A DNA stretch of 64,000 nt. It comes from Gossypium raimondii. Taxonomy: Eukaryota > Streptophyta > Magnoliopsida > Malvales > Malvaceae. Numbering within the stretch: position 1 is the stretch's first letter; each line of letters opens with the position of its first letter. The stretch is from contig NC_068570.1 of NCBI RefSeq assembly GCF_025698545.1, positions 6,324,001 through 6,388,000 on the forward strand, read 5' to 3'. The position numbers and the translations under genes were made by a program. Positions 22,688 to 33,577 of the stretch are shown in pieces. The notes beneath the pieces are model-generated. The model had not been told where the DNA came from, did no database searches, and worked only from the letters and a program-made list of their open reading frames with translations.

Positions 22688-22792
22688 GTTTAGAAATTAA
22701 AACAGGTTAGGAAGATCACAACTATGTTTCTTATCTTTTTCAATTTAATTTCACATTTACATATACTCTTCAACATTTGATTCCTCGAGATC

Positions 22793-23281
22793 TGTTGGTC
22801 CAAGAGGCAGCAGCAAGCTAATTTTAGCTTTGCTTGAACAGCAAGCCTCAAGGCTTGCAGCAGAAACAATCAAGGAAGAAAGAAAAACTTGTAATGGAAA
22901 ACAGAAAAGAAAGAGAGAAATTTGAATGAAAATGAGCTGAATTTTCATTAACAATTCAAGAAGGCATAATGCCAATACATATAAGTGATTACAACAGCAA
23001 AACAAACAAGGTACCACCTAATAACTTACCTAACACCACTAATTTGCCTAGTAACTTGGTAAACTTGTTTGAATACAAAAACAGCTACCTAAACTTGTCA
23101 TTCATCACCTAATTACATCAAAATGCAGTTACCAACTAAGTTTGATTCTAACTAAATACAAAACATTCATTTAAAGAAACTAAATGAACCAAAATAGTTT
23201 CAGCTTGATGCACCCGTTTGCTGCTTGAAGCACGTTCCCTGCATGGCCACCTTTGCTGCTGCATGGGAGCTGACTTCAACA
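22793..23281 (-). repeat. 3' LTR of copia C
   Basis: 489 bp, tgttggtccaag to gacttcaaca. The pol stop codon (23276-23278) falls inside this LTR, so the coding region overlaps it by 6 bp. Confidence 0.9.
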
Positions 23282-24772
23282 CTCCTCCTCAGCTTCTATG
23301 CAGCCGACTCCTAGTTCCCTCTTTAGGCTTAGAAATCTTGATACACCAAGAGGCTTTGTGAAGATATCAGCAATCTGATTTTCAGAGCTGCGATGAATCA
23401 GCTCAATTTCTCGAGCTTGTTCCATCTCCCTTATCACATGCAGTTTAATATTGAAGTGTTTTGTCCTGCCATGGAAGACAGGATTTTTGGCAATAGCAAC
23501 TGCTGATTTGTTGTCACAATGTATCACAGTTGCTTCATTCTGCTGCAGGTTTAAATCACTCAAAAGTTTTCTCAGCCACACAGCTTGATTAACAGCATTA
23601 GCAGCTGCTACATACTCAGCTTCAGCTGTTGACTGAGCCACCATTGTTTGTTTTCTTGAGCTCCAACAAATCATCGCAGAGCCAAGTGTAAAAGCATAAC
23701 CAGAGGTGCTCTTCATGTCATCTTTTGAACCAGCCCAATCGCTGTCTGTATAGCCAATCAATTTCAACTCCTTGACCCTTTTGAAACATATACCATGGTT
23801 CAAGGTACCTTTGATGTACCTCAGCACCCTTTTTCCTGCTTTGTAATGCTGCTGATTACAGCAATGCATGAATCGTGACAGCATGCTCACAGCAAATAGA
23901 ATATCAGGTCTTGTTGCTGTCAAATACAGCAAACAGCCAACAAGGCTTCTATAATCTGTTTCACAGACAGATTCATGTTCCTCTTGGCTCGATAGCTTCA
24001 TGCCAATAGCCATTGGTGTGCTCATTGGTTTACAATTCTCCATTGAGAATTTTGCTAGCACTTTCAAGGCAAATGTCTTTTGTTTCAAAAGGGTTCCTCC
24101 TTCTACTTGATTGACCTCCATTCCTAGGAAATATGTCATCAATCCCAGGTCTGACATCTCAAATATTTCCTTCATTTTCGTTTTGAAATCAGCCAACACA
24201 AACTTGTCTCCTCCAGTCACTAGAAGATCATCAACATAGAGTGACACAATGAGCTGTGTTTCAGCTCCATTCCTCTTAACATAGAGTGTTGGCTCACTAG
24301 CACTCCTTTCAAATCCCAAAATGAGCAGGTATGAGTCAATTCGAGCATACCAGGCTCGAGGGGCCTGTTTTAGGCCATACAAGGCCTTTCTTAGCCTATA
24401 CACCAAATGTTCCTTACCAGGCATTATGAAACCTGGGGGTTGCTCGATGTATATCTCCTCTTCTAAGAATCCATTGAGGAATGCAGACTTGACATCCATT
24501 TGGTGGATTGTCCACTGGTTCTGAGCAGCAACTGCAATCAGTAATCTGATTGTATCGAGTCTGGCTACTGGAGCAAATGTTTCCAAGTAGTCTAGACCAT
24601 ACTTTTGACTGAAGCCCTTCACAACTAGCCTGGCCTTTAGCTTGTTTAAACTTCTATCTGCATTGTGCTTGACTCGATAGACCCATTTTACACCAATGGT
24701 CTTTCTGTTGGCAGGCTTTTCAACCAACTCCCATGTCTGGTTCTTCACAATCATGTTGATTTCATCAACCAT
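23276..24772 (-). CDS. Copia C reverse transcriptase-RNase H (C-terminal half of polyprotein)
   Basis: 498 residues in the same phase as the upstream gag-protease-integrase frame, from which it is separated by one TAG. The reverse transcriptase includes GVKWVYRVKH near 27-36, the catalytic Asp93 in QMDVKSAFLNG, LYGLKQAPRAWY near 131-142 and Y179-V-D-D182 in LIVSLYVDDLLVTGG. RNase H residues are visible at D343 (GYTDSDWAG), E386 (STAEAEYVAA) and D420 (VIHCDNKSAVAIAKN). All catalytic motifs are intact. The chosen start is the first Met after the stop; it need not be a true initiation site, since the domain normally arrives as part of the Pol polyprotein. The protein copies element RNA into DNA in virus-like particles. 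Confidence 0.9.
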   Translation of the reverse strand: MVDEINMIVKNQTWELVEKPANRKTIGVKWVYRVKHNADRSLNKLKARLVVKGFSQKYGLDYLETFAPVARLDTIRLLIAVAAQNQWTIHQMDVKSAFLNGFLEEEIYIEQPPGFIMPGKEHLVYRLRKALYGLKQAPRAWYARIDSYLLILGFERSASEPTLYVKRNGAETQLIVSLYVDDLLVTGGDKFVLADFKTKMKEIFEMSDLGLMTYFLGMEVNQVEGGTLLKQKTFALKVLAKFSMENCKPMSTPMAIGMKLSSQEEHESVCETDYRSLVGCLLYLTATRPDILFAVSMLSRFMHCCNQQHYKAGKRVLRYIKGTLNHGICFKRVKELKLIGYTDSDWAGSKDDMKSTSGYAFTLGSAMICWSSRKQTMVAQSTAEAEYVAAANAVNQAVWLRKLLSDLNLQQNEATVIHCDNKSAVAIAKNPVFHGRTKHFNIKLHVIREMEQAREIELIHRSSENQIADIFTKPLGVSRFLSLKRELGVGCIEAEEEC

Positions 24773-24775
24773 AGC

Positions 24776-27226
24776 CTATTTCCAACCTTCATCTGCCTCA
24801 GCTTCTTCAAAACTACTAGGTTCTGCTATAGCAACTTGTGCTCTTTCATAAATCTCATCTAGGGGCCTTGTGCCTCTCACAGGCTCGTCATCAACATCCA
24901 TCTCAAGACCAAGGTGCTCGAGTTCAGCTTGATTAGGCACCAGGTCTTTTGAAGCAGCTTCTGTTTTATTCTTTTCCCAATTCCAGCAAGCCTTCTCATC
25001 GAAGATGACATCTCTGCTCACTTGGACTTTGTTTGTCAAAGGATCCAGCACCCTGTAGCCCTTCTTAACTGAGCTATAACCTACTAGAACACCTGGTTGA
25101 GCCCTTTCAGAGAGCTTGTCTCTCTTTGCTGGTGGTATTTGTGCATAACACAGGCAACCAAACACCTTCAGATGTGCCAAGGAAGGCTTGAAACCGAACC
25201 AAGCCTCGAAAGGTGTCTTGGATGCAAGGGCTTTGGTAGGAAGCCTATTTTGAAGGTAGACAGCAGTGTTTACTGCCTCAGCCCATATGGTCTTGGGCAG
25301 TTTCTTCTCAAACAGTAGGCACCTGGCCATATCCATCAAGCTTCTGTTTTTTCTTTCTGATACCCCATTCTGCTGAGGTGTGTAGACATTTGTAAGCTGG
25401 TGTTTGATACCAGCATCATTGCAAATGGCTTGAAACTGAGCTGAAGTGTACTCAGTGCCATTGTCTGACCTTATCGATTTCAGCTTGCAACCTGTTTCTG
25501 TCTCTACAGCAGTTTTAAACTTCACAAACACTTGAGCTACCTCAGACTTGTGTTTTAAGAAGAAAATCCAGCAAAACCTTGTAAAATCATCAATGAAGAG
25601 GATGAAATACCTGTTTTTGCTGAGTGATTCAGTCCTCATCGGGCCACATACATCAGAGTGCACTAGCTGCAGTCTTTCAGTAGCTCTCCAAGCTGAATTT
25701 GTAGGAAATGGCAGTCTTGCCTGTTTCCCCATCTGGCAAACTTCACACATATCATCATGCTCCACTGAGCTGGTGAAGTTCTCTGCCAAGCCTTCTTTGG
25801 CCATTCGAGTCAATGATCTGAAGTTGGCATGCCCAAGCCTTTGATGCCAAAGCTTGGAATCATCAACAGAGACTGTGTATGCTGACTTTGAGTCATTTGG
25901 CCAGTGCACCTCAAAGCATTTGTCAGTCATTGTGACTGTCATGAGGCTTGATCCACTTGGATCAGCAATGTGACACTGTTTGTCCTTGAACACAATAGAA
26001 TAGCCTTTTTCGAGCAATTGAGCTATGCTGAGAAGATTTCTGTCAATCTCAGGCACCAAAAGCACATTTGGAATAATCTTGTTGCCTGAAGGAGTACATA
26101 TCAGCACCTCTCCTCTTCCTTCATCCCTTATGAACTGACCATTTCCAACCTTGACCTTGGTTTTGCAACTTTTATCCAAGGTTTTAAACAAGGAGGCATC
26201 TGGTGACATGTGGTTAGTACAACCACTGTCCAATAACCAGCCTTTTGAGCATTTCTTCTCAGCAGCTAAGCAAGAAACAGCAAAGACTTGCTCTTCTTGA
26301 TCACTACTGTCCTCAGCTACTCGAGCTTCAACCTTTGATTGTTGAAATTGGCTCTGCCTTGGCTTGGTTCTATTTTTGCAAACCCTTTCAACATGGCCTT
26401 TCTTCCTGCAGTGTTGGCATACTGCATCTGGCCTGAACCAGCATCTGTCTTCTGGATGACCTGGCCTCTTGCAATGTCTGCAGGGCTGGTCATTACTCCT
26501 TGCAGCATCAGGCTTAGGCCTGCTTTTCCAAGGCTTTTTACCTCTTGGAGCATTAATGCTCGAGGCTTCTCTGGCTTTGGCATTGAATGCACCTTCCTGG
26601 TGGTCTTCAGCTCTGTTAGCTCTCCTTTGTTCCTGAGCATAGAAAGTGTTGATTAGCTCAGTCAAAGAGATGGTAGCAAGGTCTCTTGAGTCCTCTAGAG
26701 AGGATATCTTGGCCTCATATCTCTCAGGCAAAGTGGAGAGGACTTTCTCCACTATTCTTGCCTCATCAAAGTGCTCACCAAGGAGGCTTATACTGTTAAC
26801 CACTGCCATGATTCTATCTGCATACTGCTTCACTGTTTCTTCTTCCTTCATCTTTAGGTTCTCGAAATCCCTTCTCAAATTCAACAGCTGCTGTTGCCTT
26901 GTTCTCTCAGTGCCTTGAAACTCCTCCTTAAGCTTATCCCAGGCCTGTTTTGGAGTCTCACAGGCCATAATTCTGGTGAAGATGACATCTAACACACAGT
27001 TCTGGATGCAGGACATGGCTTTGTGCCTTTTGTTCCTCTCATCAGCATGTTGCCTGATCTGAGCTACTGTGGGATTGGCCCTCAGTGGTGCTGGCTCAGC
27101 ATCTGTGTTGACAACTTCCCACATATCAAAGGCCTGTAGGTAAGTCTTCATCTTGACCTGCCATATGTGAAAGCCTTCTCCATTGAAGACTGGTGGGGTT
27201 GCTGGTGAAAATCCTGAAGAAGCCAT
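24776..27226 (-). CDS. Copia C Gag-protease-integrase
   Basis: 816 residues. Gag occupies about 1-300, with a UBN2-type domain and two zinc knuckles: C249/C252/H257/C262 and C270/C273/H278/C283. The aspartic protease active site is D333-S-G335 in WLLDSGCTNHM. The integrase has its HHCC zinc site (H461, H466, C494, C497) and catalytic triad D525 (HSDVCGP), D588 (RSDNG) and E624 (QQNGVSERKN), with the usual 35-residue D-E spacing. The frame ends at EADEGWK, TAG (24776-24778), where relatives continue with a Lys or Gln codon into reverse transcriptase. One base change would explain the stop. The start ATG lies about 55 bp after the 5' LTR. Everything else looks competent. Confidence 0.92.
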   Translation of the reverse strand: MASSGFSPATPPVFNGEGFHIWQVKMKTYLQAFDMWEVVNTDAEPAPLRANPTVAQIRQHADERNKRHKAMSCIQNCVLDVIFTRIMACETPKQAWDKLKEEFQGTERTRQQQLLNLRRDFENLKMKEEETVKQYADRIMAVVNSISLLGEHFDEARIVEKVLSTLPERYEAKISSLEDSRDLATISLTELINTFYAQEQRRANRAEDHQEGAFNAKAREASSINAPRGKKPWKSRPKPDAARSNDQPCRHCKRPGHPEDRCWFRPDAVCQHCRKKGHVERVCKNRTKPRQSQFQQSKVEARVAEDSSDQEEQVFAVSCLAAEKKCSKGWLLDSGCTNHMSPDASLFKTLDKSCKTKVKVGNGQFIRDEGRGEVLICTPSGNKIIPNVLLVPEIDRNLLSIAQLLEKGYSIVFKDKQCHIADPSGSSLMTVTMTDKCFEVHWPNDSKSAYTVSVDDSKLWHQRLGHANFRSLTRMAKEGLAENFTSSVEHDDMCEVCQMGKQARLPFPTNSAWRATERLQLVHSDVCGPMRTESLSKNRYFILFIDDFTRFCWIFFLKHKSEVAQVFVKFKTAVETETGCKLKSIRSDNGTEYTSAQFQAICNDAGIKHQLTNVYTPQQNGVSERKNRSLMDMARCLLFEKKLPKTIWAEAVNTAVYLQNRLPTKALASKTPFEAWFGFKPSLAHLKVFGCLCYAQIPPAKRDKLSERAQPGVLVGYSSVKKGYRVLDPLTNKVQVSRDVIFDEKACWNWEKNKTEAASKDLVPNQAELEHLGLEMDVDDEPVRGTRPLDEIYERAQVAIAEPSSFEEAEADEGWK

Positions 27227-27282
27227 CAGGTTCCTTGGTTTGAAGCAACAGGTCCACTAAGACAAGGGCTCTAGATACCAAT

Positions 27283-27771
27283 TGTTGGTGCAAGAGGCAG
27301 CAGCAAGCTAATTTTAGCTTTGCTTGAACAGCAAGCCTCGAGGCTTGCAGCAGAAACAATCAAGGAAGAAAGAAAAACTTGTAATGGAAAACAGAAAAGA
27401 AAGAGAGAAATTTGAATGAAAATGAGCTGAATTTTCATTAACAATTCAAGAAGGCATAATGCCAATACATATAAGTGATTACAACAGCAAAACAAACAAG
27501 TTACCACCTAATAACTTACCTAACACCACTAATTTGCCTAGTAACTTGGTAAACTTGTTTGAATACAAAAACAGCTACCTAAACTTGTCATTCATCGCCT
27601 AATTACATCAAAATGCAGTTACCAACTAAGTTTGATTCTAACTAAATACAAAACATTCATTTAAAGAAACTAAATGAACCAAAATAGTTTCAGCTTGCTG
27701 CACCCGTTTGCTGCTTGAAGCACGTTCCCTGCATGGCCACCTTTGCTGCTGCATGGGAGCTGACTTCAACA
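27283..27771 (-). repeat. 5' LTR of copia C
   Basis: 489 bp, tgttggtgcaag to gacttcaaca, with the AGATC duplication immediately outside. The Met-tRNA-type primer-binding site lies just inside at 27268-27282. Confidence 0.9.
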
Positions 27772-27900
27772 AGATCTAACCAAATTATCAAGAGGAAGAA
27801 AAGTTGTACACTTTTCCTGTAAACTCTTCAAGTTTCAATGTAAAGAAAGTTTCCACTTTTTTTTTCCTGTTTCTTTTAATAGTCTTAATTGGCATGTTCT
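27772..27900 (+). other. Displaced 3' flank of small gene copy 5
   Basis: Resumes with the duplicated agatc, then cacttttcctgtaaactcttcaagtttcaatgtaaagaaag. This is the family 3' block that follows other copies directly. It was contiguous with 22792 before copia C inserted. Confidence 0.7.
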
Positions 27901-28553
27901 ATTGTTATAAACTTTATTATCGACAAGAAAATAGAATGCTGTTTTTGAGTTTTCATTAAAAGTATCACAAAAAGCAACTCCAACCTATTATATGAGTTGT
28001 AAGGCCCTGACCAATAGGCCAACCACTCTTTTAATGAAGGTTGTAATTTTATATAAATTCTATTGAAAGCAACTACTTATATGCAATAAAATAATACTAT
28101 ATATATACATATGTTTCAAATAATGGGGGGTTAAATTCTTCATTCTTGTAAATTACTAAGCTCCCAGCTTTTTTTTGCATATCAATTGAATAATGTGCAG
28201 ATAGCATTCTAAGATTAAGAAATAATATTTTCCTCTTGTTATTCTATACAAACTATACAATAGGGATTCGAAAACATACAAAATAACAACGTTAGAGGTG
28301 TCTTTTTTCTGGACCAGTGAGTTTACAAGGTTAACGATAGACACGAAGAAGGAATAAAGAATTAATGCTGGATTAGAGTAATAGAAAAACATAGCATTAG
28401 GTACTCTATTTTCCAACATCTTAGTAGCTGATGTTGGAGAGATTCTTTACCTATAAATAAAACTTATGCTCAAACCGAGACATTTCTCCATTAATATATT
28501 TATAGCATAAACAAACTACTTCCAATCACAGACAGCTACACCGGATAGCATCA
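27901..28553. other. Intergenic, nothing recognised
   Basis: AT-rich sequence. The 87-residue minus-strand frame at 28156-28419 has no motif I know. Confidence 0.4.
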
Positions 28554-28760
28554 TCAGATCCTTTTATCCAAGCAAAAAAATAACTCAGGGTAAGAAAACA
28601 CCTTCCCTAGCAAGAAATTTGCCACCGAATTAGAGTCCCTAAATATATGGACAAATTCCACTCGTTGGATGGTCAACACCATACCATCAATTTCGTTAAA
28701 CGATCTCCAAACTTTCTTTCTTATTGACCTACAAAACAGCAGTGGATGACTCCGATTCAT
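28554..28760 (-). pseudogene. LINE-type RNase H fragment
   Basis: The 68-residue frame contains VEFVHIFRDSNSVANFL, the C-terminal helix region of the RNase H-like domain (RVT_3) found at the end of plant L1-type LINE polyproteins and in related proteins. Plant members usually read V-HV-RE-N-VAD here; the Asp is Asn in this copy. No reverse transcriptase or other upstream domain is present. Treat as a degenerate LINE fragment. A stray host RNase H-like pseudogene is possible. Confidence 0.5.
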
Positions 28761-29589
28761 TGATCAAATCCATCTTACCAAACCAAGGGAGGATGGTTTT
28801 TTACCTATTGGTTTAAGCAAGTTTTTCATGTAAAAATTGTGTCTTGGATTATTTTCTTGCTTGCTATTATTATGGTTGATATATTGTGTTATTAGATTTA
28901 TGATAATTGCCGACTATTTTTTAGAGTGAAAGAACATCAAGTCGTGTTTCATCAGGTTTAATTTTGTCTCAATAAATGGACATCAAAGCCTGAACTTGGT
29001 AATCATGGAAATTAATATAAGTAAGACGACTATGTTAAATAACATAAATTATCAACCTTGGTAGAAGAATCTGCTATTTGTGAAGGTTTTAAATATTGTT
29101 ATTTTTGCTACTCAAAAACCCTTATAAAGAATCGATGAGGATTGAGAATTATTTGAGTATTAGAAGGTGTGCGGTTTTCGATTTCCAGTTCAATTAATTT
29201 AATTATTGGTATAATATTAATTAATTAATTAAAAATTTTACAAAATGTAAAACAAAATCTATTGGCATTTTTTTTGTCTCATTTTTATATCCAAATTAAC
29301 ATACAAATTGGTTTCTGATTCAGAACCAACTATTTTGTTCAAGTTCAAATAATGTTGAATTTTTGTTCTTCTGTCTTGCCTTCTCTTTTCCCAAGAAAAT
29401 CCCGCCTCCCTGTCCTGACTCTTCGCTTTGCCTTTTCAGAGCCAATTCCTTAATCTAGTCTTACTTCATTGTTCCATGCAAGCTTTGCTCAAATTCTTCT
29501 CCTCCTTTTTCCATTTTCATGATATTATTAATAATAACCTTTTTTTTTTAAATAACGATTGATTTTTCTAACAATAATAGCGCAGGCCA
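28761..29589. other. Intergenic, nothing recognised
   Basis: AT-rich sequence with no gene or bounded repeat seen. Confidence 0.4.
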
Positions 29590-29801
29590 ATGTAGGATTA
29601 TAAAAGAAACAGGACAAATGGTAAACTTCCTTTACAATGAAATTTAACTCTGTAAGAATTTACAGGGAAGTAGTTTGGCTAGAAAAACCTATACACTTTT
29701 GTTTTCCTCTAAATCCCGAGACTAAATATAAATGTTAAACTAAATTTAGGGAAGAAAGAGGAAAATAGTTGTCATTTTCTAACCTGTTTTAATTTCTATA
29801 C
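29590..29801 (-). other. 3' flank of inverted copy 6
   Basis: Read on the minus strand: ctgttttaatttct precedes the block with aactacttccctgtaaattc and ttcattgtaaaggaag (29620-29680 on the plus strand). This is the same 3' signature as the plus-strand copies. Confidence 0.5.
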
Positions 29802-30131
29802 TTAACTGTGCTGAGCTTCTGTTTCGTACAAAACTGGAGTTGAATCAGTATTTTGTAGGGTATTGGTGAAGGAGGCATTAGGAAGAAGAGGAGATGGAGA
29901 AGAGAATTTGGGAGCCAATAAAGACAAGGAACAATCACCCCATGTCTGTTTCTTAGGGAATGATATATTGGTTGTCGGAGAAGTACAAGTAGATGAACAA
30001 ACCCCTTTGAGGTTGTGCAATGCACATTGGCAGTTACGATGGTACGGCCTCCGTTCGGTCAGACAGTCTTGCATTGAAATGCTTCCTTCGAAGACGCATC
30101 GGAACATCAACTCAGCAGCTCCAGTCGCCAT
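29802..30131 (-). CDS. Small Cys/His-motif protein, copy 6 (inverted)
   Basis: The only intact family member on the minus strand, 109 residues. The start at 30131 (MATGAAELMFRCVFEG) is chosen because it aligns with the other copies; the frame is open for nine more codons upstream. The core ERRPYHRNCQCALHNLKG and all motif cysteines are intact; the usual DCLIER reads DCLTER. The tail ends YETEAQHS, closest to copies 2 and 4. The leader (gacaatagtttgatacaaaagaaaggg) is recognisable, but the TATA and ACGT blocks further upstream are less well preserved than in plus-strand copies, so expression is uncertain. The inverted orientation shows that the cluster did not arise by simple head-to-tail duplication. 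Function unknown. Confidence 0.72.
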   Translation of the reverse strand: MATGAAELMFRCVFEGSISMQDCLTERRPYHRNCQCALHNLKGVCSSTCTSPTTNISFPKKQTWGDCSLSLLAPKFSSPSPLLPNASFTNTLQNTDSTPVLYETEAQHS

Positions 30132-30560
30132 TTCCGTCGACCCTTTCTTTTGTATCAAACTATTGTCTTTGAATGTAAATGTGGAGACGTGTAATGTATA
30201 GTTTCAAGGCTTTGGTTGAGTTCCTTCCTTGCAGGGGTTCAGTGTGAGATGAATCAAAAGAGAAAAAGGCATTGCAATCCACGTTGAAAACTAGAGTTAT
30301 GGAGCATTGGTTTTGTTGTTCAAAGTAATGTTTCTCCAACACTTCCAACTAAAGACAAAAACGTGTTTCTCTACCTCCTTAATGTGAATCCTTAGATTTG
30401 CAAGAAATTTTTATTTTGGAACTTATTGCATGAATTTGGGATTTGCCTTGTGTTTTTGTTTTTAATTTCTATTTTTGTCTTAATTGGATCAACTAACTCC
30501 TCCTAACCTAACTAAATTGATTCCTAAAATTAGCTTAACGGCCTTTGTTCTAAGTTCATT
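30132..30560 (-). promoter_or_regulatory. Upstream region of inverted copy 6
   Basis: On the minus strand this holds diverged family blocks: gaagtgttggagaaacattactttgaacaac (near 30345-30318) and gaaacacgtttttgtc (near 30373-30356). The agcttaacggcc-like text continues to about 30530. A clear TATA tract before the leader was not found. Confidence 0.4.
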
Positions 30561-31829
30561 AAAGTTGTTATAAAATCTAAATGTTGTGTTCCATGCAAAA
30601 TGATTGGAATGGTAAATTAAATCTTTGAAGTTTATGATTCTTCAAGATGGTTATTCTTTTGTTTTATTTTGGATTTAAATTGTTTTTATAAATATAAAAT
30701 AAAAATTATAAATAAATAAAACTATCATGTTATGTTCATTATTTTCGTAAAAAATTGGGGTCTTTTCTTTTTTAATTAAATTAATTTTTATTAATTAATG
30801 AAATTAACTAAATTAAAAATTTAAATATACCATTAAAGATTGTATAAGTACCAAGAAATAAAATAGTAAGGAGGCACAGAAAAAAAAAAAAAAAAAGGAT
30901 AACTCCGAGGTAAACATAGCAGTCGCATAGTAATTCACCCAAAACAATTCATTTTGTATTAAACAATTTTGAAGTTTCAACGGCGTACTTAGACAAAACA
31001 ATAAAATGAGGTCCTTAAAAGTTGTTAAAAAAGATTTTGACCCTTAGCTATAAATAAAAAAATTTTGAGACCCCTTAAAAGTGGGTAAATTTTTTTTATA
31101 CTTTTAAAAGTTAGAAAAAAAATTTTGAGCTCTTAAAAATTGAAAAATAATATTTTAAACCCTTTCAGCCTTGAATCTTGGGCGGCCGCACCTCTAGACA
31201 ACTCCCAGGACCGGGCCTACCTACTAATTCACCAAATATAACAATAACACTGTTAAACTAACTTCAAGAATCAATTCTAGTTAGTTTATAACGTTAAGAT
31301 AAAATACAAAAAGTAAAATGTACCATAAAAACATGTCACATCTTTATTCGTTAAAATTGTGTTTTTTTATGTAAATGAGACCAAATTAATAATTTAGGCA
31401 TCACTTTTAATATAATAATAATGGTTAAGTGAAAAAATAATATAATTTAAGAGTGAGCGAATTTAAAATGATATAAACTTAAAATTAATCCATTATAAAT
31501 TCATAATCTCAAATTTGCTCAAAATTCAAAATCATCAATGTGCATAGATGATAAATTGTAGTATGTGTGTTTCAATAACAACTTATATTGGTAATAAAAA
31601 ATTTAAGGATATCTCATTCAAAATGTTGTACAAAATATTGTTTGAAATTAAAATGCAGAGGAATGAGTTTTAATCTAAATTGATTAGGTACAAGATGATT
31701 CAAACCAAAAAAGTTATCCACATTACAGTTTGAAGTTGAAATTACTAATATAGAAAAGCCAAATTTAAAAAATTAAAACTTAAAAATATATAATTTCCAT
31801 ATGATTTCAACTTAAAATTATCAGATATT
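30561..31829. other. AT-rich intergenic with a possible orphan promoter fragment
   Basis: Mostly AT-rich. Around 31225-31315 the text tcaccaaatataacaataacactgttaaactaacttcaagaatcaattctagt resembles the most upstream part of the small-gene promoter (caataaaaccgttaagctaagttccagaatctaat), with no gene after it. A run of 17-18 A lies near 30879. Confidence 0.35.
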
Positions 31830-32506
31830 TTTTTTTGAAAGGTAAATTCATTAATTCATTCAATGAATGGAACTATACAATTCAAAGAAAAAAAATAGCA
31901 AACGAGGACAAGCTCCATCAACACAACAAAGGCTTTACCCTTAGCATCAATAGAACATTATGATACGTTGATAACTGGCTTTGTCAGAACTCAAGCATGA
32001 CATATCTAGAGTGATTGTAAGCACTTAATACGATAATGAAATTAGCCCCGAATGGTCCAAAGCGGCGAACAAAAATCAACAAAAAAATCGAGCATTCACC
32101 AAACTAGTGAGGACGACAACAGAATCATCCCTAAAATCACTTGTAAAACTAAAATTACATGCATAAGCAAGACTAAAAAACGTGCTATAAGAGCATACAA
32201 AAACTTTTAAAACTGAAGACTTATTATTAAACAATGAAAAAATAAATAAAAAAATATAAAACTTAGGACAACACGAGTCCAAATCGACACGTGAAATCAT
32301 TTATTATTCTGAAATACTCTCAAACTAGAAACAAATTAAGAAGTTGACTAAGAACCACCCACTTTCCAAGAAAAATTATTGGTGGCCGGTGGAGTTTGAG
32401 CGAACAACAGGCACCGTCATCTATCAATCACAACTTGTGAAGACAATAAAGATGCCCACAAAATAGATCTGCAAATTAAAAAGGGAGAAAGCGTGTGTAG
32501 TGAATG
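31830..32506 (-). mobile_element. Probable LINE 3' end
   Basis: Read on the minus strand this ends ...gttgatggagcttgtcctcgtttgc...ttgaatgaattaatgaatttacctttcaaaaaaaaa (to 31833). That is the usual form of plant L1-type LINE 3' termini, with a terminal A run. The sequence upstream of it (32506 to about 31950) gives no intact coding domain. The gypsy solo LTR at 32512 has inserted at its far side. Family assignment rests on the 3' terminal text only. Confidence 0.45.
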
Positions 32507-32511
32507 AAAAT

Positions 32512-33537
32512 TGTTAGGCCCAATTTTTGGCCTGGGTTTAAAATAACCCAAACAGGTCACAAAGGGCCCGTATGGCCTAACAAGACTAACCCTAATCCAA
32601 AAAAAAAACTGAAACCCTAAGCAGCATGTGGCCTCCCCTTTTCAGCCGCCGCAAGGTTCGGGGCGAGCCTTCTCTACGTGCGCCGCTCTTCTCCGCGCGC
32701 CGCTTCTTGCGCGCCACACCTGCAACAACAAACTAGAACAAAGCAAAATCGGGCAACAAAATAGGAACAAACAACAGAATAGATTCGTCTTTGATTTTTC
32801 TATTTTTTCATTTCGGCTATTTAAAGCCGTGAAAGATCAGTGTAAAGGGGGGAAACAGAAGGCAGAAACAGAAGGTGTTCATCATTTTTTTTAGATTCCA
32901 TCTTTTTTTTGTTTTTTTTCTTTTTATTTTATTTATTTTTCGCTTAAAATATAAAAGCTAGGAGGATCATACCTGGCTTTGTCGCGGTTCATCCCATCTC
33001 CGTCGCGATCGGAGACGGGGGTGACTGAGGCCGTGGATCAGCCTGAGACGACGGCGGCGACGGCTGAGAGAAGGGTACAAAACCCTAGCAGACAAACAAA
33101 GGTTTTTTTAAAAATTTTATAAAACTGCAAATGTTTTTAAAAAAAAGGGGAAAACTGTTTTAAAACTAAAGAGTAAAACAGCGCCGTTTAAAGAGGCCAG
33201 ATCCGCGCGTTGACCCGACCCACAAGCAGGGTCCGCGAGTTCTGGCCTTAAATGGGGAATTTTCACGTTTGGTCCCCATTGTTTTATTTTGCTTTTAATG
33301 CAGTATTTTATGTATTTTCGATTTCGCCACGAAATTTCTTGCCTGTTGCAATCTGGTCCAGGGACCATGTGCATGCGCCACTGGAACGGAGCCGTTTGGC
33401 CAAACGCGGGGATATTTATTTCTTTGGTCCTTCCTCTTTCATGCGCAATTTGATTTAGCTTTTTTTTTGTTTTTAATTTTGAACCTAAAATTCTGTTTAA
33501 TTTTTGATTTAATCCCCATTTATTATTATTATTATTA

Positions 33538-33577
<40 letters not shown>

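Larger units (their letters stand above)
22793..27771 (-). mobile_element. Copia C: young, nearly intact Ty1/copia retrotransposon
   Basis: A 4979-bp element flanked by a perfect 5-bp duplication AGATC (22788-22792 and 27772-27776). LTRs of 489 bp each (22793-23281 and 27283-27771) differ at only 5 positions by eye, about 99% identity. On the minus strand the primer-binding site ttggtatctagagcc follows the 5' LTR (27268-27282), and the polypurine tract gctgaggaggag precedes the 3' LTR (23283-23295). Gag-pol is one frame broken by a single TAG. It lies in the 3' flank of small gene copy 5, which resumes at 27772. Confidence 0.93.

Noticed and set aside
22757-23017. Minus-strand 86-residue frame, with a near-identical copy at 27271-27507
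   Set aside because: Both lie in the two LTRs of copia C, which explains the duplication; LTRs of this kind are not coding.
24321-24524. Plus-strand frames across 24321-26918
   Set aside because: They are shadows of the copia C polyprotein on the opposite strand.
32628-32894. 88-residue frame in a GC-rich block (MASPFQPPQGSGRAF...)
   Set aside because: It lies wholly within the gypsy solo LTR and ends in low-complexity sequence; no family motif.
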